NCBI GenBank assembly: GCA_021372585.1 | Contig: JAJFUD010000060.1 | Location: 1 to 64,000, forward strand | Direction: 5' to 3' | Source: a bacterium | Lineage (GTDB): Bacteria; Caldisericota; Caldisericia; UBA6126 | Length of the DNA: 64,000 bases | In this document: positions 44,710 through 54,683 of the stretch, in pieces | Layout: every line of letters begins with the position of its first letter | Numbering within the stretch: position 1 is the stretch's first letter | Notes under the pieces: model-generated | Databases searched by the model: none | The model's input: only the letters and a program-made list of their open reading frames with translations | What the model was told of the DNA's origin: nothing | Made by a program: the position numbers and the translations under genes

Positions 44710-45501
44710 CTAAAGGAAATAAGCGTGATCGGCTTTATACTCGCTGACCTGTTTTGTCTGTCTGTCCAGTGTAAAACTAATGTAATCCAACCTCGCTTCT
44801 CCTTCTTTTGGTAACTCAAAATATTGAGGAAGTGCAGTTAAATACTTTTCAACAATGATGTGATAATCCACACCGATGACAGAATCTTTAGAACCGGTCA
44901 TACCGGCATCCGTAACAAACATGGTTCCGTTCGGAAACAACCGGATATCGTTCGTTTGCACATGAGTGTGCGTACCTATAATAGCCGTAACCCTACCATC
45001 CAGGTAATACCCTAATGCAATCTTTTCTGATGTAGTTTCTGCATGAAAATCAATTAATAGAAAATCAGTTTCTTGTTTTAGTTTTTTGATTTCTTCATCA
45101 GCAACTCTGAAAGGACAATCCATTGGATCCATAAACACCCGGCCGATAAGGTTGATAATCCCTATTTTTAGACCATCCTTTGATGTCCATATGATAGATC
45201 CTTTCCCCGGTGTGTTAGGAGGATAATTCGCCGGTCTGACAATAGGATACGTGTCCATATAAGCCAAAAGATCTTTCTGGTGCCAAATATGATTTCCTGA
45301 AGTGAGGACATCGACTCCAAATGAAAGTAAATCTTCAAGGTGTCTGGGTGTAATACCTTTCCCTCCGGAAGCATTTTCTCCATTTGCAATCACAAGATCA
45401 TACTCGCCATCGTGCTCTTCAAGAAATTGTTGAACTGCTTTTCTGCCTATTTTCCCTACAATATCTCCGATAAAACAAACTCGAAACAGGTTATTTGGCA
45501 T
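44710..45501 (-). CDS. ymdB: YmdB family metallophosphoesterase
   Basis: A 263-residue calcineurin-like phosphoesterase of the YmdB family (cyclic nucleotide phosphodiesterase in B. subtilis). Metal motifs: CFIGDIVGKIGR with Asp near 12, NGENASGGKG, TSGNHIW, DFHAETTSEK and GTHTHVQTND. It overlaps rny by 11 bases, the usual rny-ymdB pair in Bacillota. In B. subtilis it affects biofilm and motility; the local role is not evident. Confidence 0.93.
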   Translation of the reverse strand: MPNNLFRVCFIGDIVGKIGRKAVQQFLEEHDGEYDLVIANGENASGGKGITPRHLEDLLSFGVDVLTSGNHIWHQKDLLAYMDTYPIVRPANYPPNTPGKGSIIWTSKDGLKIGIINLIGRVFMDPMDCPFRVADEEIKKLKQETDFLLIDFHAETTSEKIALGYYLDGRVTAIIGTHTHVQTNDIRLFPNGTMFVTDAGMTGSKDSVIGVDYHIIVEKYLTALPQYFELPKEGEARLDYISFTLDRQTKQVSEYKADHAYFL

Positions 45502-47032
45502 AAGCTACAGCTCGTGTTTCTCTGATAACCATGACTTTAATCTGACCGGGATATTCTAGTTCTCCTTCAATTCTTTTGACGATATCGTAGGAGAGTTTAG
45601 ATAACATAACATCGTCAATTTCACCTGGCTTAACGACGATTCGAATCTCTCTCCCGGCTTGAACTGCATACGCTTTTTCTACTCCGGTGAAATCGTTGCA
45701 TATTTTTTCCAGAGTTTGAATACGTTTTACATACGCATCCATATCTTCTCTTCGGGCACCTGGTCTGGAAGCAGAAACTGCATCTGCTGCCTGAACCAGA
45801 CAAGATACGACAGAATTATAGGGAACATCGCCATGATGTGATTCAGCTGAATTCACTACTTCAATGCACTCTCCGTATTTTCGAAGAATATCAGCGCCTA
45901 GCTTTGCATGAGAACCTTCAATTTCCTTGTCAATAGCTTTTCCTATATCATGAAGCAATCCTGCTCTTTTTGCTTTTTCAATATCATCTCCAAGCTCTGC
46001 TGCCATGGTAGAGGAGATATAGGCTACTTCAATCGAATGAGCCAGTACATTTTGCGAATAACTGGATCGATATTTTAATTTACCAATTAGCTTTACCAGT
46101 TCAGGATGCATATTTCGTATGCCCAACTCCAGAATAGTCGCTTCACCTTCCTGAATGATCGCTTTTTCTACTTCTTCAGTAGCTACCTGAACGAGCTCTT
46201 CTATTCGAGCAGGATGTATTCTACCATCCAAAACCAGTTTTTCTAATGCAATCTTACCGATTTCACGTTTGACAGGATCATAAGAAGACAAGGTAACAAC
46301 TTCGGGAGTGTCATCGATTAACAAATCCACTCCTGTCAAGCTTTCAAAAATACGAATATTGCGACCTTCTCTTCCAATAATTTTTCCTTTAATATCGTCA
46401 TTTGGTAACGGCACAACAGAGATGGTGGATTCAGTCGTTTGATTGGAAGCAACGCGTTGTATGGCGGTTGCTATAATCTCTCTTCCCTTTTTTTCTGATT
46501 CAGCACGGTATTGATCTTCGATTGTTTTGATTTTGGTTGCCATATCATATTGTATTAAGGATTCGACCTTCTTTAGAAGTATTTCTTTGGCTTGCTCCTG
46601 AGAAAGATTCGCTACGCGCTGTAATTCCTGGTAACCTTGCTCTACTTGCTTTTGAAGTTCTTCTTTCAGTTTTGTCGATTCATATTCTTTCTGGGTAACT
46701 GCTTTCATCTTTTTTTCCAGGTTTTCAGTTTTGTTATCAAGTTCTTGTTCTCGTTGAATTAACCGATTTTCCCTTTTTTGTGCTAGTTTATTTTTTTCGA
46801 ATAAATCTCTTTCATTCTCTTTCTTGATCTTGTATGATTCATCTTTTGCTTGAATCAATATCTCTTTTTTCTTTTGTTCCGCTTTTTCCTCTACTTCTTT
46901 TAAAATTCTTTTTGCTTCTAATTCTGCATTCTTTTTCTTACCTTCTGCTATCTTTAGGCGAAAAATATATCCAATTGCAATGCCGATGATTATGGCAAAT
47001 ACAATATATAACAATACTGTGATTCCATTCAC
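45491..47032 (-). CDS. rny: Ribonuclease Y
   Basis: A 513-residue membrane-anchored endoribonuclease that starts bulk mRNA decay. N-terminal membrane helix (about 3-24), long coiled coil (25-200, rich in Lys/Glu), KH domain with GRNIRIFESLTGVDLLIDD near 220, and HD domain with HDIGKAID near 355 giving the metal site. Start is GTG at 47032, six bases after GGAGG. Gene order recX-rny-ymdB. Confidence 0.95.
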   Translation of the reverse strand: MNGITVLLYIVFAIIIGIAIGYIFRLKIAEGKKKNAELEAKRILKEVEEKAEQKKKEILIQAKDESYKIKKENERDLFEKNKLAQKRENRLIQREQELDNKTENLEKKMKAVTQKEYESTKLKEELQKQVEQGYQELQRVANLSQEQAKEILLKKVESLIQYDMATKIKTIEDQYRAESEKKGREIIATAIQRVASNQTTESTISVVPLPNDDIKGKIIGREGRNIRIFESLTGVDLLIDDTPEVVTLSSYDPVKREIGKIALEKLVLDGRIHPARIEELVQVATEEVEKAIIQEGEATILELGIRNMHPELVKLIGKLKYRSSYSQNVLAHSIEVAYISSTMAAELGDDIEKAKRAGLLHDIGKAIDKEIEGSHAKLGADILRKYGECIEVVNSAESHHGDVPYNSVVSCLVQAADAVSASRPGARREDMDAYVKRIQTLEKICNDFTGVEKAYAVQAGREIRIVVKPGEIDDVMLSKLSYDIVKRIEGELEYPGQIKVMVIRETRAVAYAK

Positions 47033-47049
47033 AATCTACCTCCATAGGA

Positions 47050-47484
47050 CTATTTTCTTTTTGAGTTTTCAAATCCTCTGTTATACAGATAAACATCAAT
47101 TTTTCTTTTTGTCTTTTCATCGTTGGGATAACGATTTTTCACTTTTTCAATCGCCGCTTTCAGGATGTCTCCCTCAGCTTCTACTTGATAGTACTGTTTT
47201 ACTTTTTCCTGCGCTTCATCAAGAGAAAAGCCTTTATACAACAATTTGTCAATAATCTTTTTTGGACCCCACTTTAACGAAAGCTGCATGTATTCAATAG
47301 AATTCTTAAAATGAGCTTCATCATTCAGGATAAGTTCTTCGGTTAATATTTTAATCGCGGGTTGAATTTCCGAAGGTAAATACCCATGCAGTTTCAATTT
47401 CGTTTCGAGCTCCTGAGTAAAATACGGTTTGTAGCTAAGCCATACCTTAGCTATTTCCAGAGCTGTTTTCAGTCTTCTTTTCAT
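47050..47484 (-). CDS. recX: Regulatory protein RecX
   Basis: A 144-residue helical protein with RecX three-helix repeats: [52 protein letters not shown]. RecX inhibits or modulates RecA filaments. The ATG at 47484 is used because GGAGGG lies seven bases upstream; an ATG at 47499 would contain that ribosome site itself. The start lies inside the end of recA (38-base overlap), so expression is coupled to RecA. Confidence 0.85.
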   Translation of the reverse strand: MKRRLKTALEIAKVWLSYKPYFTQELETKLKLHGYLPSEIQPAIKILTEELILNDEAHFKNSIEYMQLSLKWGPKKIIDKLLYKGFSLDEAQEKVKQYYQVEAEGDILKAAIEKVKNRYPNDEKTKRKIDVYLYNRGFENSKRK

Positions 47485-48484
47485 TTGATGGCCCTCCATT
47501 TAAATGTTTTTTATCTCGAATTTTTTGTTCAATCTCTTTCAATGTTTCCGGCGAATCAGTTAAAAACTTCTTGGCATTATCCAATCCCTGACCAATTTTG
47601 TTGTCCTCATATGAGTACCAAGAGCCATTCTTTTTTATAATATCTTCCTGTACGGCTAAATCAACAACGGTACTAACATGAGAAATTCCTTTGCCATATA
47701 TTAAATCAAAAACACAAGTTTTATAAGGTGGTGCTACTTTATTTTTGACTACCTTGATTTTAATTTCCTGACCAACGGCCACATCACCCTCTTTTAATAA
47801 CTCGCCACGCTTGATTTCAAGTCGGATGGAAGAGTAGAACTTTAAAGCTCGTCCTCCGGTAGTTGTTTCAGGATTACCGAATACAATCCCGATTTTTTCA
47901 CGTAACTGATTGATAAAAATACAGGAGCAACCGGATTTATTCAACACAGCCGTTAATTTCCTCAATGCCTGAGACATCAATCTGGCTTGCAATCCCATCT
48001 GCATATCACCCATATTACCGTCTAGTTCAGCCTTTGGTACTAAAGCAGCGACGGAATCAATGACAATTAAATCCACAGCACCGCTTCTGACTAAGATTTC
48101 TGCAATTTCCAATGCTTGTTCACCATAATCGGGTTGCGATATAACTAATTCATCCAGATCAATTCCCAATGCTCTCGCATAGGTAGGGTCTAAAGCGTGT
48201 TCAGCATCGATATAAACCGCCTTTCCTCCTTGTTTTTGAACTTGTGAAATAATCTGCAAGGCAATAGTACTTTTACCGGAACCTTCTGATCCGTAAATCT
48301 CAACAACACGTCCTCTGGGTATTCCGCCGATTCCTAACGCGATATCAAGAGAAAATATTCCTGTTGGAATACATTCTTCCTGAATCTTGGCGGTTGTATC
48401 GCCCAATTTCATGACAGATCCCTTTCCGAATGCCCTGGTTACTTGTAACATCGCAGATTCTAAAGCTTTTTCACGTTCATCCAT
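47447..48484 (-). CDS. recA: Recombinase RecA
   Basis: A 345-residue RecA with Walker [16 protein letters not shown] near 65, [13 protein letters not shown] near 140, the L2 loop [14 protein letters not shown] near 205 and an acidic/basic C-terminus. Full length without intein. Ribosome site AAAGGAG. It overlaps thpR at its start by eight bases and recX at its end. No LexA-type operator was looked for with success upstream, and the operon position suggests constitutive read-through from rodZ or lon. Confidence 0.97.
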   Translation of the reverse strand: MDEREKALESAMLQVTRAFGKGSVMKLGDTTAKIQEECIPTGIFSLDIALGIGGIPRGRVVEIYGSEGSGKSTIALQIISQVQKQGGKAVYIDAEHALDPTYARALGIDLDELVISQPDYGEQALEIAEILVRSGAVDLIVIDSVAALVPKAELDGNMGDMQMGLQARLMSQALRKLTAVLNKSGCSCIFINQLREKIGIVFGNPETTTGGRALKFYSSIRLEIKRGELLKEGDVAVGQEIKIKVVKNKVAPPYKTCVFDLIYGKGISHVSTVVDLAVQEDIIKKNGSWYSYEDNKIGQGLDNAKKFLTDSPETLKEIEQKIRDKKHLNGGPSNEKKTENSSGNS

Positions 48485-49025
48485 TCAATTCTCCTTTCAA
48501 ATTCAACCTAATCAGTTGATGATAAATGGGTCCTGCAGATTGCAATATAGATTGATAAATTACTATTTCAGACACTATCTGACTGATGGAATCTAATTTA
48601 AAATCATTCTGTACTTGAGCAATATTTACCGGATGTTTCATTCTGGCAACTGTAATATGAGGAATCATTGATTTTCCGGGAGTAAATCCGAAATTATGTA
48701 ACACCTTCTGTACTTGAGTGCAAATAATAATGAAAGGATCTTTTGGCAGAACGGATAATCCGATCGAGGTAGCTTTCTGTATACCTGGAAAACCGACAAT
48801 TTTATCTGTTGTAAAGGTGAATGGGGGTATGGCATCGGTTGCCGTCTTAAGAGCGTCACCCAGAATGCTAGCCTGAATGGAGGTTTCGCCTAAAAACTGA
48901 ATAGTAATATGATAATTTTCCGGTTTCACCAACCGAAATTCGAATGAATGACACATCGGATTCAGTTTTTGATAAATCAACTTCTGTCGATCGTCTTCCA
49001 ACGGTATACCAATAAACAATCTCAT
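48477..49025 (-). CDS. thpR: RNA 2',3'-cyclic phosphodiesterase ThpR
   Basis: A 182-residue 2H phosphoesterase starting [11 protein letters not shown]. The two catalytic HXTX motifs are HITIQFLG near 41 and HITVARMK near 125. ThpR hydrolyses RNA 2',3'-cyclic phosphates; its association with recA and cinA is common in Bacillota and related lineages. One-base overlap with cinA (TAATG) and eight-base overlap with recA show tight coupling. Confidence 0.9.
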   Translation of the reverse strand: MRLFIGIPLEDDRQKLIYQKLNPMCHSFEFRLVKPENYHITIQFLGETSIQASILGDALKTATDAIPPFTFTTDKIVGFPGIQKATSIGLSVLPKDPFIIICTQVQKVLHNFGFTPGKSMIPHITVARMKHPVNIAQVQNDFKLDSISQIVSEIVIYQSILQSAGPIYHQLIRLNLKGELNG

Positions 49026-49525
49026 TATTTCAACTCCAAAAGAAAATAAAACAAATAACGAATCACATCCTGTGTAATCTTTCTCTGTACCAAATTCCTT
49101 GTTCCCTGATAAAACTTTGGTATGACAACATCCTTATTTTTGGATGAGAACGCGATAAAAACCTGACCAACCTTAGCAAAACTATCATTTGCCTCTGGTC
49201 CGGCATTCCCAGTTGTCGCTATACCAATATCAACTTTCAGAGTTTTTCTAACCTCCTGAGCCATTATAAGAGTGATTTCTGAAGAAACCAAACCAAATTC
49301 CTGAATTGTTTCATTTTTGATATGCAAACGAGATTTTTTACTTTCAGGACTATAGCAAACTATACCCTCTTTAAATATCATTGAACTACCAGGTAGAGCA
49401 GTTAATGCTGAGGAAACCCTGCCACCAGTGACTGATTCAGCGACACTGAGGGATAAATGGTTATCCTGACAAAACTGTAAGAGAGAGGCCAGGGCTTTCA
49501 CCGGGTTGAGCGTGTTCATGTTCAT
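49025..49525 (-). CDS. pncC: CinA C-terminal domain protein, nicotinamide-nucleotide amidase
   Basis: A 166-residue stand-alone CinA C-terminal (PncC) domain that deamidates nicotinamide mononucleotide. Motifs: LSVAESVTGGRVSSALTALPGSS near 25-48 with the catalytic Ser, GIVCYSPESK near 60, and ATTGNAGPEA near 110. The N-terminal molybdopterin-binding-like half of full CinA is absent. Its start overlaps rimO by four bases. Neighbour recA matches the cinA-recA linkage. Confidence 0.9.
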   Translation of the reverse strand: MNMNTLNPVKALASLLQFCQDNHLSLSVAESVTGGRVSSALTALPGSSMIFKEGIVCYSPESKKSRLHIKNETIQEFGLVSSEITLIMAQEVRKTLKVDIGIATTGNAGPEANDSFAKVGQVFIAFSSKNKDVVIPKFYQGTRNLVQRKITQDVIRYLFYFLLELK

Positions 49526-50874
49526 AGTGAAAGCAATCTTCCTTTTATCCTGTAAGCATCAGCTTCTTCAATCAGCATTGGCACCAGTTGACCACAAAGT
49601 TTTCTTGGATTGGCTAAAGTGGTGGGGATGAATACACTGTTATCAATTTCCGGAGCCTCACGGGTGGTTCTTCCGGTGAAACCTTTTCGAATCGGATCAT
49701 ATTTTTCAATCAGGACTGGTAAGGTTTGATGAATCCATTTTTGATTGATTTTCTCAGAGATCATTCGCTGTGTTTCATACGCCATTTTAAGCCTGTTCTC
49801 TTTTACCTCTTCTGAGATACTGCTCTCCAATTGTTGGGCTTTTGTATGTGGTTCAGCGCTATAGGCAAAAAATCCAGCTCGATCAAACTGGTATGTTTCC
49901 AACGATTTCAGTAAATTCTGGAATTCTTCTTCCGTTTCTCCAGGAAATCCAACGATAAAGGTTGTTCGTACAGCTAAGGATGGAAAATCCTTTTTTAATG
50001 CCATAATCTTTTCAATGAAGTGATCAGTCAAAACAGGTCTGTTCATTGCATGAAGAATTTTTTTGGATACATGCTGGAGGGGCAGATCAAGATATGGTAC
50101 CACCTTTGGAACGGATAATAACTCCCGAAAAAAATCCGGACGAGAGGTTGGATAAAGATATAAACAGCGTATCCATTTGAGATCTTTCAGTTCAGAAAGA
50201 TTTTTTGCTACATCAATCAGCGATTGATGACCCTGTAAATCCTTTCCGTAAGAGGAAGTATCTTGTGCGATTAAAATGACTTCTTTGATAGAAAAACGCT
50301 GTATGATATTGTTTACTTGCTGAAGAATCCCTTCTAATGGAAAGCTGGAATATTTCCCTTTGATCGTTGGAATCAGACAATAGGAACACTGATGATCACA
50401 TCCTTCAGCAATCTGAATATAGGCATATTGTTCATCCGAAATAGTTTGATAAATCCCATTAGTCTTGTGAGTAAGTTTAAAATAGTGGTTCAAGGCGGCG
50501 AGAGAGTCTTTTTCACGCAGAAAAGTAAACTCAGGATATTTAGCTTCCAGAGAATCTGCTCTTAAAGTAACGTCGCACCCAAGAAAGATAATGTTTGCTT
50601 GAGGATTCCGCTGATGGTAAGTCTGCAATTTTTCCAATAATAAGTCTGTTTCCATTCTGGCAGTCTTTAAATAACCGCATGTATTCACTATAACAAAATT
50701 GTACGGCATCAATTCTGAAAACGATACATAAGAGAAATCATTCTGTTCTAACCAATAAATAATTTTTTCAGCTAAAACCTGGTTTTTAGGACACCCCAGG
50801 TTAATCAGACTAGCTGTTAATTTATTGGTTCGTAAATTATTCTTTGAGGATGATTGGTTCGCTTTGTATTCCAT
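49522..50874 (-). CDS. rimO: Ribosomal protein S12 methylthiotransferase RimO
   Basis: A 450-residue radical SAM enzyme that methylthiolates an Asp of ribosomal protein S12. N-terminal cluster Cys in NLGCPKNQV, VNTCGYL and LGCDVT; radical SAM motif CDHQCSYC with RimO-type LIPTIKG; LIAQDTSSYG; C-terminal TRAM domain. About 22 residues precede the normal start and overlap rodZ by 38 bases; no better start codon with a ribosome site exists inside, so I keep the ATG. Confidence 0.93.
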   Translation of the reverse strand: MEYKANQSSSKNNLRTNKLTASLINLGCPKNQVLAEKIIYWLEQNDFSYVSFSELMPYNFVIVNTCGYLKTARMETDLLLEKLQTYHQRNPQANIIFLGCDVTLRADSLEAKYPEFTFLREKDSLAALNHYFKLTHKTNGIYQTISDEQYAYIQIAEGCDHQCSYCLIPTIKGKYSSFPLEGILQQVNNIIQRFSIKEVILIAQDTSSYGKDLQGHQSLIDVAKNLSELKDLKWIRCLYLYPTSRPDFFRELLSVPKVVPYLDLPLQHVSKKILHAMNRPVLTDHFIEKIMALKKDFPSLAVRTTFIVGFPGETEEEFQNLLKSLETYQFDRAGFFAYSAEPHTKAQQLESSISEEVKENRLKMAYETQRMISEKINQKWIHQTLPVLIEKYDPIRKGFTGRTTREAPEIDNSVFIPTTLANPRKLCGQLVPMLIEEADAYRIKGRLLSL

Positions 50875-51658
50875 TTTCGTTTATAACAATTTGAACCAAT
50901 TCATTTGGAGAGAGCATTGCTTTTATTTCCACAACATTTTTTCTGTTGCGGATCTTGGATGATATCTCAAAACCATTTATCGTTAATGCCAGAGCATACG
51001 GTTTCCCAATAGTGAGATTCAGCGTTTTGTTTGCCTCTAGCGTTTTTTCTTCGTCTTTTTTTAATGTAAAACTTGGCAAATCTTTACTATCAGCGTTGAT
51101 ACCAAGCCATACTTTATCAAAAGCTTTGAGATGAATCACTAATTTATCGAACTGATGATTGGTTTGCACTTCATTATTCTCAATCGGTGCTGCAATGGCA
51201 GGTGATTCCGGAATGGTAAGCATTAGGTCTTCTATATTATTCGAGACATTCCCTGGATTGTTCTCTGTTTTGTTCAGAGAAAATATACCCCAAATAATCA
51301 GTGCTAAAATTAATAAACCGATGATCAGTCCAACGAGCAGGTTAAATCTTGATTTTTCTTTTGCAATGTTCACGTTTCCAAAGGTTTTCTGGTCCAATGA
51401 TTGAGGAGCAATAATAATGTCCTCCTGAATTACTTCGTCCATATATCTTTTTAATATATAGACTCTGTCTAAGCCAAGAAAGTCAGCATAAATTTTTAAA
51501 AAACTTTTTGTGTACACTTTATCAGGAATCTCTGAATAATTCCCATTTTCAAGCGCTTCAATATACTTTTTACGAATTTTCATGGCGTCAGCGACGTCAT
51601 CTAACACTAACCCCTTTTCTAATCTTTTTTCTTTTAATAATTGACCTACGCTATCCAT
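50837..51658 (-). CDS. rodZ: RodZ-like helix-turn-helix membrane protein
   Basis: A 273-residue protein with a Cro-type HTH (GQLLKEKRLEKGLVLDDVADAMKI to about 70), a single membrane helix near 128-147 (LLVGLIIGLLILALIIWGIF) and an extracytoplasmic beta domain (DUF4115-like, KLVIHLKAFDKVWLGI onward). RodZ anchors MreB and shapes rod cells. Ribosome site AAGGA. mreB is not in the window. Gene order rodZ-rimO-cinA-recA resembles Bacillota ymfM-pgsA-cinA-recA, with pgsA missing between. Confidence 0.88.
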   Translation of the reverse strand: MDSVGQLLKEKRLEKGLVLDDVADAMKIRKKYIEALENGNYSEIPDKVYTKSFLKIYADFLGLDRVYILKRYMDEVIQEDIIIAPQSLDQKTFGNVNIAKEKSRFNLLVGLIIGLLILALIIWGIFSLNKTENNPGNVSNNIEDLMLTIPESPAIAAPIENNEVQTNHQFDKLVIHLKAFDKVWLGINADSKDLPSFTLKKDEEKTLEANKTLNLTIGKPYALALTINGFEISSKIRNRKNVVEIKAMLSPNELVQIVINENGIQSEPIILKE

Positions 51659-51703
51659 CTTAATCCTTATTCTATCATAGATAATATGAAAGAAAAGAGA
51701 ATT

Positions 51704-54058
51704 CTATGATTCAAAGATATAATGATATAACTCATCAAGATGTTCTACAGCAATTATCGTCAGATCCTTAGTTATATCTTTTGAAATATCAAATAATTCT
51801 TTTTCATTTTCTTTCGGTATATAAATCGTGGTAATGCCGGCTCTTTTTGCGGCAAGCAATTTATCTTTTAAACCACCAATCGGAAGAATTCTACCTTTAA
51901 TTGTTATTTCACCTGTCATAGCAATGTTTCCGGAAACTTTTTTTTGTTTCAATAGGGACATTAAAGAAGTAAAAATCGTGACACCGGCCGAAGGTCCGTC
52001 TTTTGGTATGGCACCTTCAGGAACATGGATATGAATATCCAGCGACTCATTAAAATTCAAGGGGAAATTAAAATATTCTGACCGACTGCGAATGTAGCTC
52101 ATGGCAGCAGTAGCGCTTTCCTTCATTATATCGCCCAGTTGACCGGTAAGAATTAAGTTGCCTTTTCCCACCATCTTATTGGACTCAATGAACAGAATCT
52201 CTCCGCCAAATTCGGTAACCGACAACCCTGTAACAATACCTGAATCAAGTACTTTCCCTTTTTCTTCATGCCGAAAAGAAGGAAGTCTCAGATAATCAAT
52301 CAAATCGTCAGCTTTGACAGTTATTTTTTTAAAGGTTTCTTCGTTCATAGCCTTTTGCAAAGCAATTTTCCTGAAAATTTTAGCAATTTGTCTTTCAAGG
52401 CTTCTTAAACCAGCTTCCCTCGTATATTCAGAGATAATCTTATCAAGCGCCTCCTCTTTGATGAGTACATCCTTTTTATTCAAGCCATTGGCTGCAAGTT
52501 GCTTTGGAATAAGAAAATCTTCTGCAATATGCTTCTTTTCAGGTTCAGTGTAACCGGATAAATTGATAATTTCCATCCTGTCTCGTAAAGCAGGGGGAAT
52601 AGTATGTGTTACATTGGCAGTGGTTATGAAGAAAACCTTTGAAAGATCAAAGCAAACTTCTAAAAAATGATCAGAAAAATTAGCATTTTGTTCGGGATCC
52701 AAGGCCTCCAGAAGAGCTGAAGAAGGATCACCTCGGAAATCTGTCCCGATTTTATCAATTTCATCCAATAAAAAAACAGGATTTTTCGTTCCAGCTTGTT
52801 TCATTCCCTGAATTATTCTACCGGGTAAAGCACCAATATAGGTTCTGCGATGACCCCGGATTTCTGCTTCATCTCGGATACCTCCGAGAGACATATGCAC
52901 AAACTTTCTATTCATTGCCTTTGCAATTGATTTACCCAGGGAAGTTTTCCCAACGCCGGGAGGTCCCACCAAACATAATATAGGTGCTTTAATCTGTTGA
53001 CTCAGTTTTTTAACCGCTAAGTACTCAAGAATTCTTTCTTTTACATCTTTCAAACCATAATGGTCCTCATCTAAAGATGCTTTTGCATTGGCAAGCACCA
53101 ATTGGTCTTCTGATTCGCTGTTCCATGGGAGTGACAATACCCATTCGATATAATTACGAACAACTCCCGCTTCTGCCATCATAGGAGGCATTTTCATCAA
53201 CCTGTTCAACTCTTCTTCAACGGCTTTCTTAGCCTCTTCAGGTAAATTAAGTTTCTCCATCTTGTCACGGTATTTTTTCACTTCATCTGAGTATTCACTC
53301 TCGGTTTCACCAAGTTCTTTTTGAATGGCTTTCAATTGTTCACGTAAAAAATATTCTTTTTGAGTTTTATCAAATTTACTTTTTACATCGTTGTCTATCT
53401 TGCTCTGTAAATCTAAAATGCTGATTTCCCGTTTCAGAATTTCGATTAATTGACGTATTCTGCTTTTGAGATCAATTTCGCCCAATATCTTTTGTTTTTC
53501 CTCTACGCTTATAATCAAGGCTGATGAAATCATATCCGTAATTCTGTCGAGATCCTTGATGTTGATTAAGTCAATATAGTTTTCCGGTGACAACCTTTTG
53601 TTCATCTGGTAGTACTGGTCATAGGAATCGATCAGCTCTTTTTTTAGAGCCTGCATGAAGTGTGTATTGGAATAGTTGGAGGATATAGGTTCAATCTCTA
53701 CTTCATAATAATCACGGACCGCATGAAAATCCTTGATTTTTACTCTGGAAAAACCTTCAATAATGACACGAAGGGTAGCATCCGGCAGTCTTATTACCTG
53801 AATGATCTCCGCTCCAACACCAATATCGAATAATTCTTCCGGTTTCGGGTCTTCCACAAATTCACTCTTTTGGGTGGAAACAACGATAAAGCGGTCTTTT
53901 TTTAAAGCCGCCTCAATGGCATTAATGGACTTCATTCTTCCCACTGTCAGAGGCTGAACAATATTCGGAAAAATGACCACATTGCGTATCGGAATTAAAG
54001 GAGCGGATTTAAAGTCCACGATTGAGTCTGTATCTTTTTTCTTTGATCTTGTAGTCAT
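51704..54058 (-). CDS. lon: ATP-dependent protease Lon
   Basis: A 784-residue Lon. N-terminal substrate domain (PLIPIRNVVIFPNIVQPLTVGR), coiled region, AAA+ domain with GPPGVGKTSLGKS near 380 and DEIDKIG near 450, and a protease domain with catalytic Ser in KDGPSAGV near 700 and Lys in GGLKDKLLAAKRAG near 740. The ATG at 54058 gives the normal N-terminus but has no close ribosome site; AGGAGG at 54088-54093 is 29 bases away, and a longer frame to 54139 overlaps clpP. Coupling to clpP is probable. Confidence 0.94.
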   Translation of the reverse strand: MTTRSKKKDTDSIVDFKSAPLIPIRNVVIFPNIVQPLTVGRMKSINAIEAALKKDRFIVVSTQKSEFVEDPKPEELFDIGVGAEIIQVIRLPDATLRVIIEGFSRVKIKDFHAVRDYYEVEIEPISSNYSNTHFMQALKKELIDSYDQYYQMNKRLSPENYIDLINIKDLDRITDMISSALIISVEEKQKILGEIDLKSRIRQLIEILKREISILDLQSKIDNDVKSKFDKTQKEYFLREQLKAIQKELGETESEYSDEVKKYRDKMEKLNLPEEAKKAVEEELNRLMKMPPMMAEAGVVRNYIEWVLSLPWNSESEDQLVLANAKASLDEDHYGLKDVKERILEYLAVKKLSQQIKAPILCLVGPPGVGKTSLGKSIAKAMNRKFVHMSLGGIRDEAEIRGHRRTYIGALPGRIIQGMKQAGTKNPVFLLDEIDKIGTDFRGDPSSALLEALDPEQNANFSDHFLEVCFDLSKVFFITTANVTHTIPPALRDRMEIINLSGYTEPEKKHIAEDFLIPKQLAANGLNKKDVLIKEEALDKIISEYTREAGLRSLERQIAKIFRKIALQKAMNEETFKKITVKADDLIDYLRLPSFRHEEKGKVLDSGIVTGLSVTEFGGEILFIESNKMVGKGNLILTGQLGDIMKESATAAMSYIRSRSEYFNFPLNFNESLDIHIHVPEGAIPKDGPSAGVTIFTSLMSLLKQKKVSGNIAMTGEITIKGRILPIGGLKDKLLAAKRAGITTIYIPKENEKELFDISKDITKDLTIIAVEHLDELYHYIFES

Positions 54059-54077
54059 AATAAATAACGCTATTGCG

Positions 54078-54668
54078 TTACTGTTTTCCTCCTTGTATAA
54101 CTTCGTCAATGATCCCATAGGTCTTAGCTTCTTCAGCACTCATGTAACGATCTCTTTCCAGATCTGCCTGAATGGTGTCCAGAGATTGCCCTGTATGAAA
54201 AGCCAAGAGTTCATTCAGCTTGTTTTTGATCAATATGATTTCCTTCACCTGGATTTGCAGGTCTGTTGCCTGACCTTGTGTGCCTCCGGATGGCTGATGA
54301 ATCATAATTCTTGAATTCGGAAGAGCAAAACGCTTGCCTCTTGTACCGGATGCGAGTAAAAAAGCACCCATGCTGGAAGCCTGTCCAATGCAAATGGTCG
54401 ATATAGGAACACGAATGTACTGCATCGTATCATAAATTGCTAATCCTGCTGATACCGAACCTCCCGGGCTGTTAATGTACATAGAAATCTCTTTATTCTC
54501 ATTCTCAGCAGATAAAAAAAGCAACTGCGCTACTACACTGTTGGCTAATGCATCATCAATAATATCTCCGCCAATAAAAATAATCCTGTCTTTGAGCAGT
54601 CGTGAATAGATATCATATTGTCTTTCACCGAAAGCTGTCTGTTCAATTACCCACGGAACTAATGACAT
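54078..54668 (-). CDS. clpP: ATP-dependent Clp protease proteolytic subunit
   Basis: A 196-residue ClpP. Catalytic Ser lies in [14 protein letters not shown] near 98, His in IMIHQPSGG near 123, and Asp in the loop around 172. It begins [23 protein letters not shown], typical of ClpP. GAGGGGG precedes the ATG. It lies between tig and lon; clpX, normally present here, is absent from the window, so the unfoldase must be elsewhere. Confidence 0.96.
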   Translation of the reverse strand: MSLVPWVIEQTAFGERQYDIYSRLLKDRIIFIGGDIIDDALANSVVAQLLFLSAENENKEISMYINSPGGSVSAGLAIYDTMQYIRVPISTICIGQASSMGAFLLASGTRGKRFALPNSRIMIHQPSGGTQGQATDLQIQVKEIILIKNKLNELLAFHTGQSLDTIQADLERDRYMSAEEAKTYGIIDEVIQGGKQ

Positions 54669-54683
54669 ACCAGCCCCCTCTCT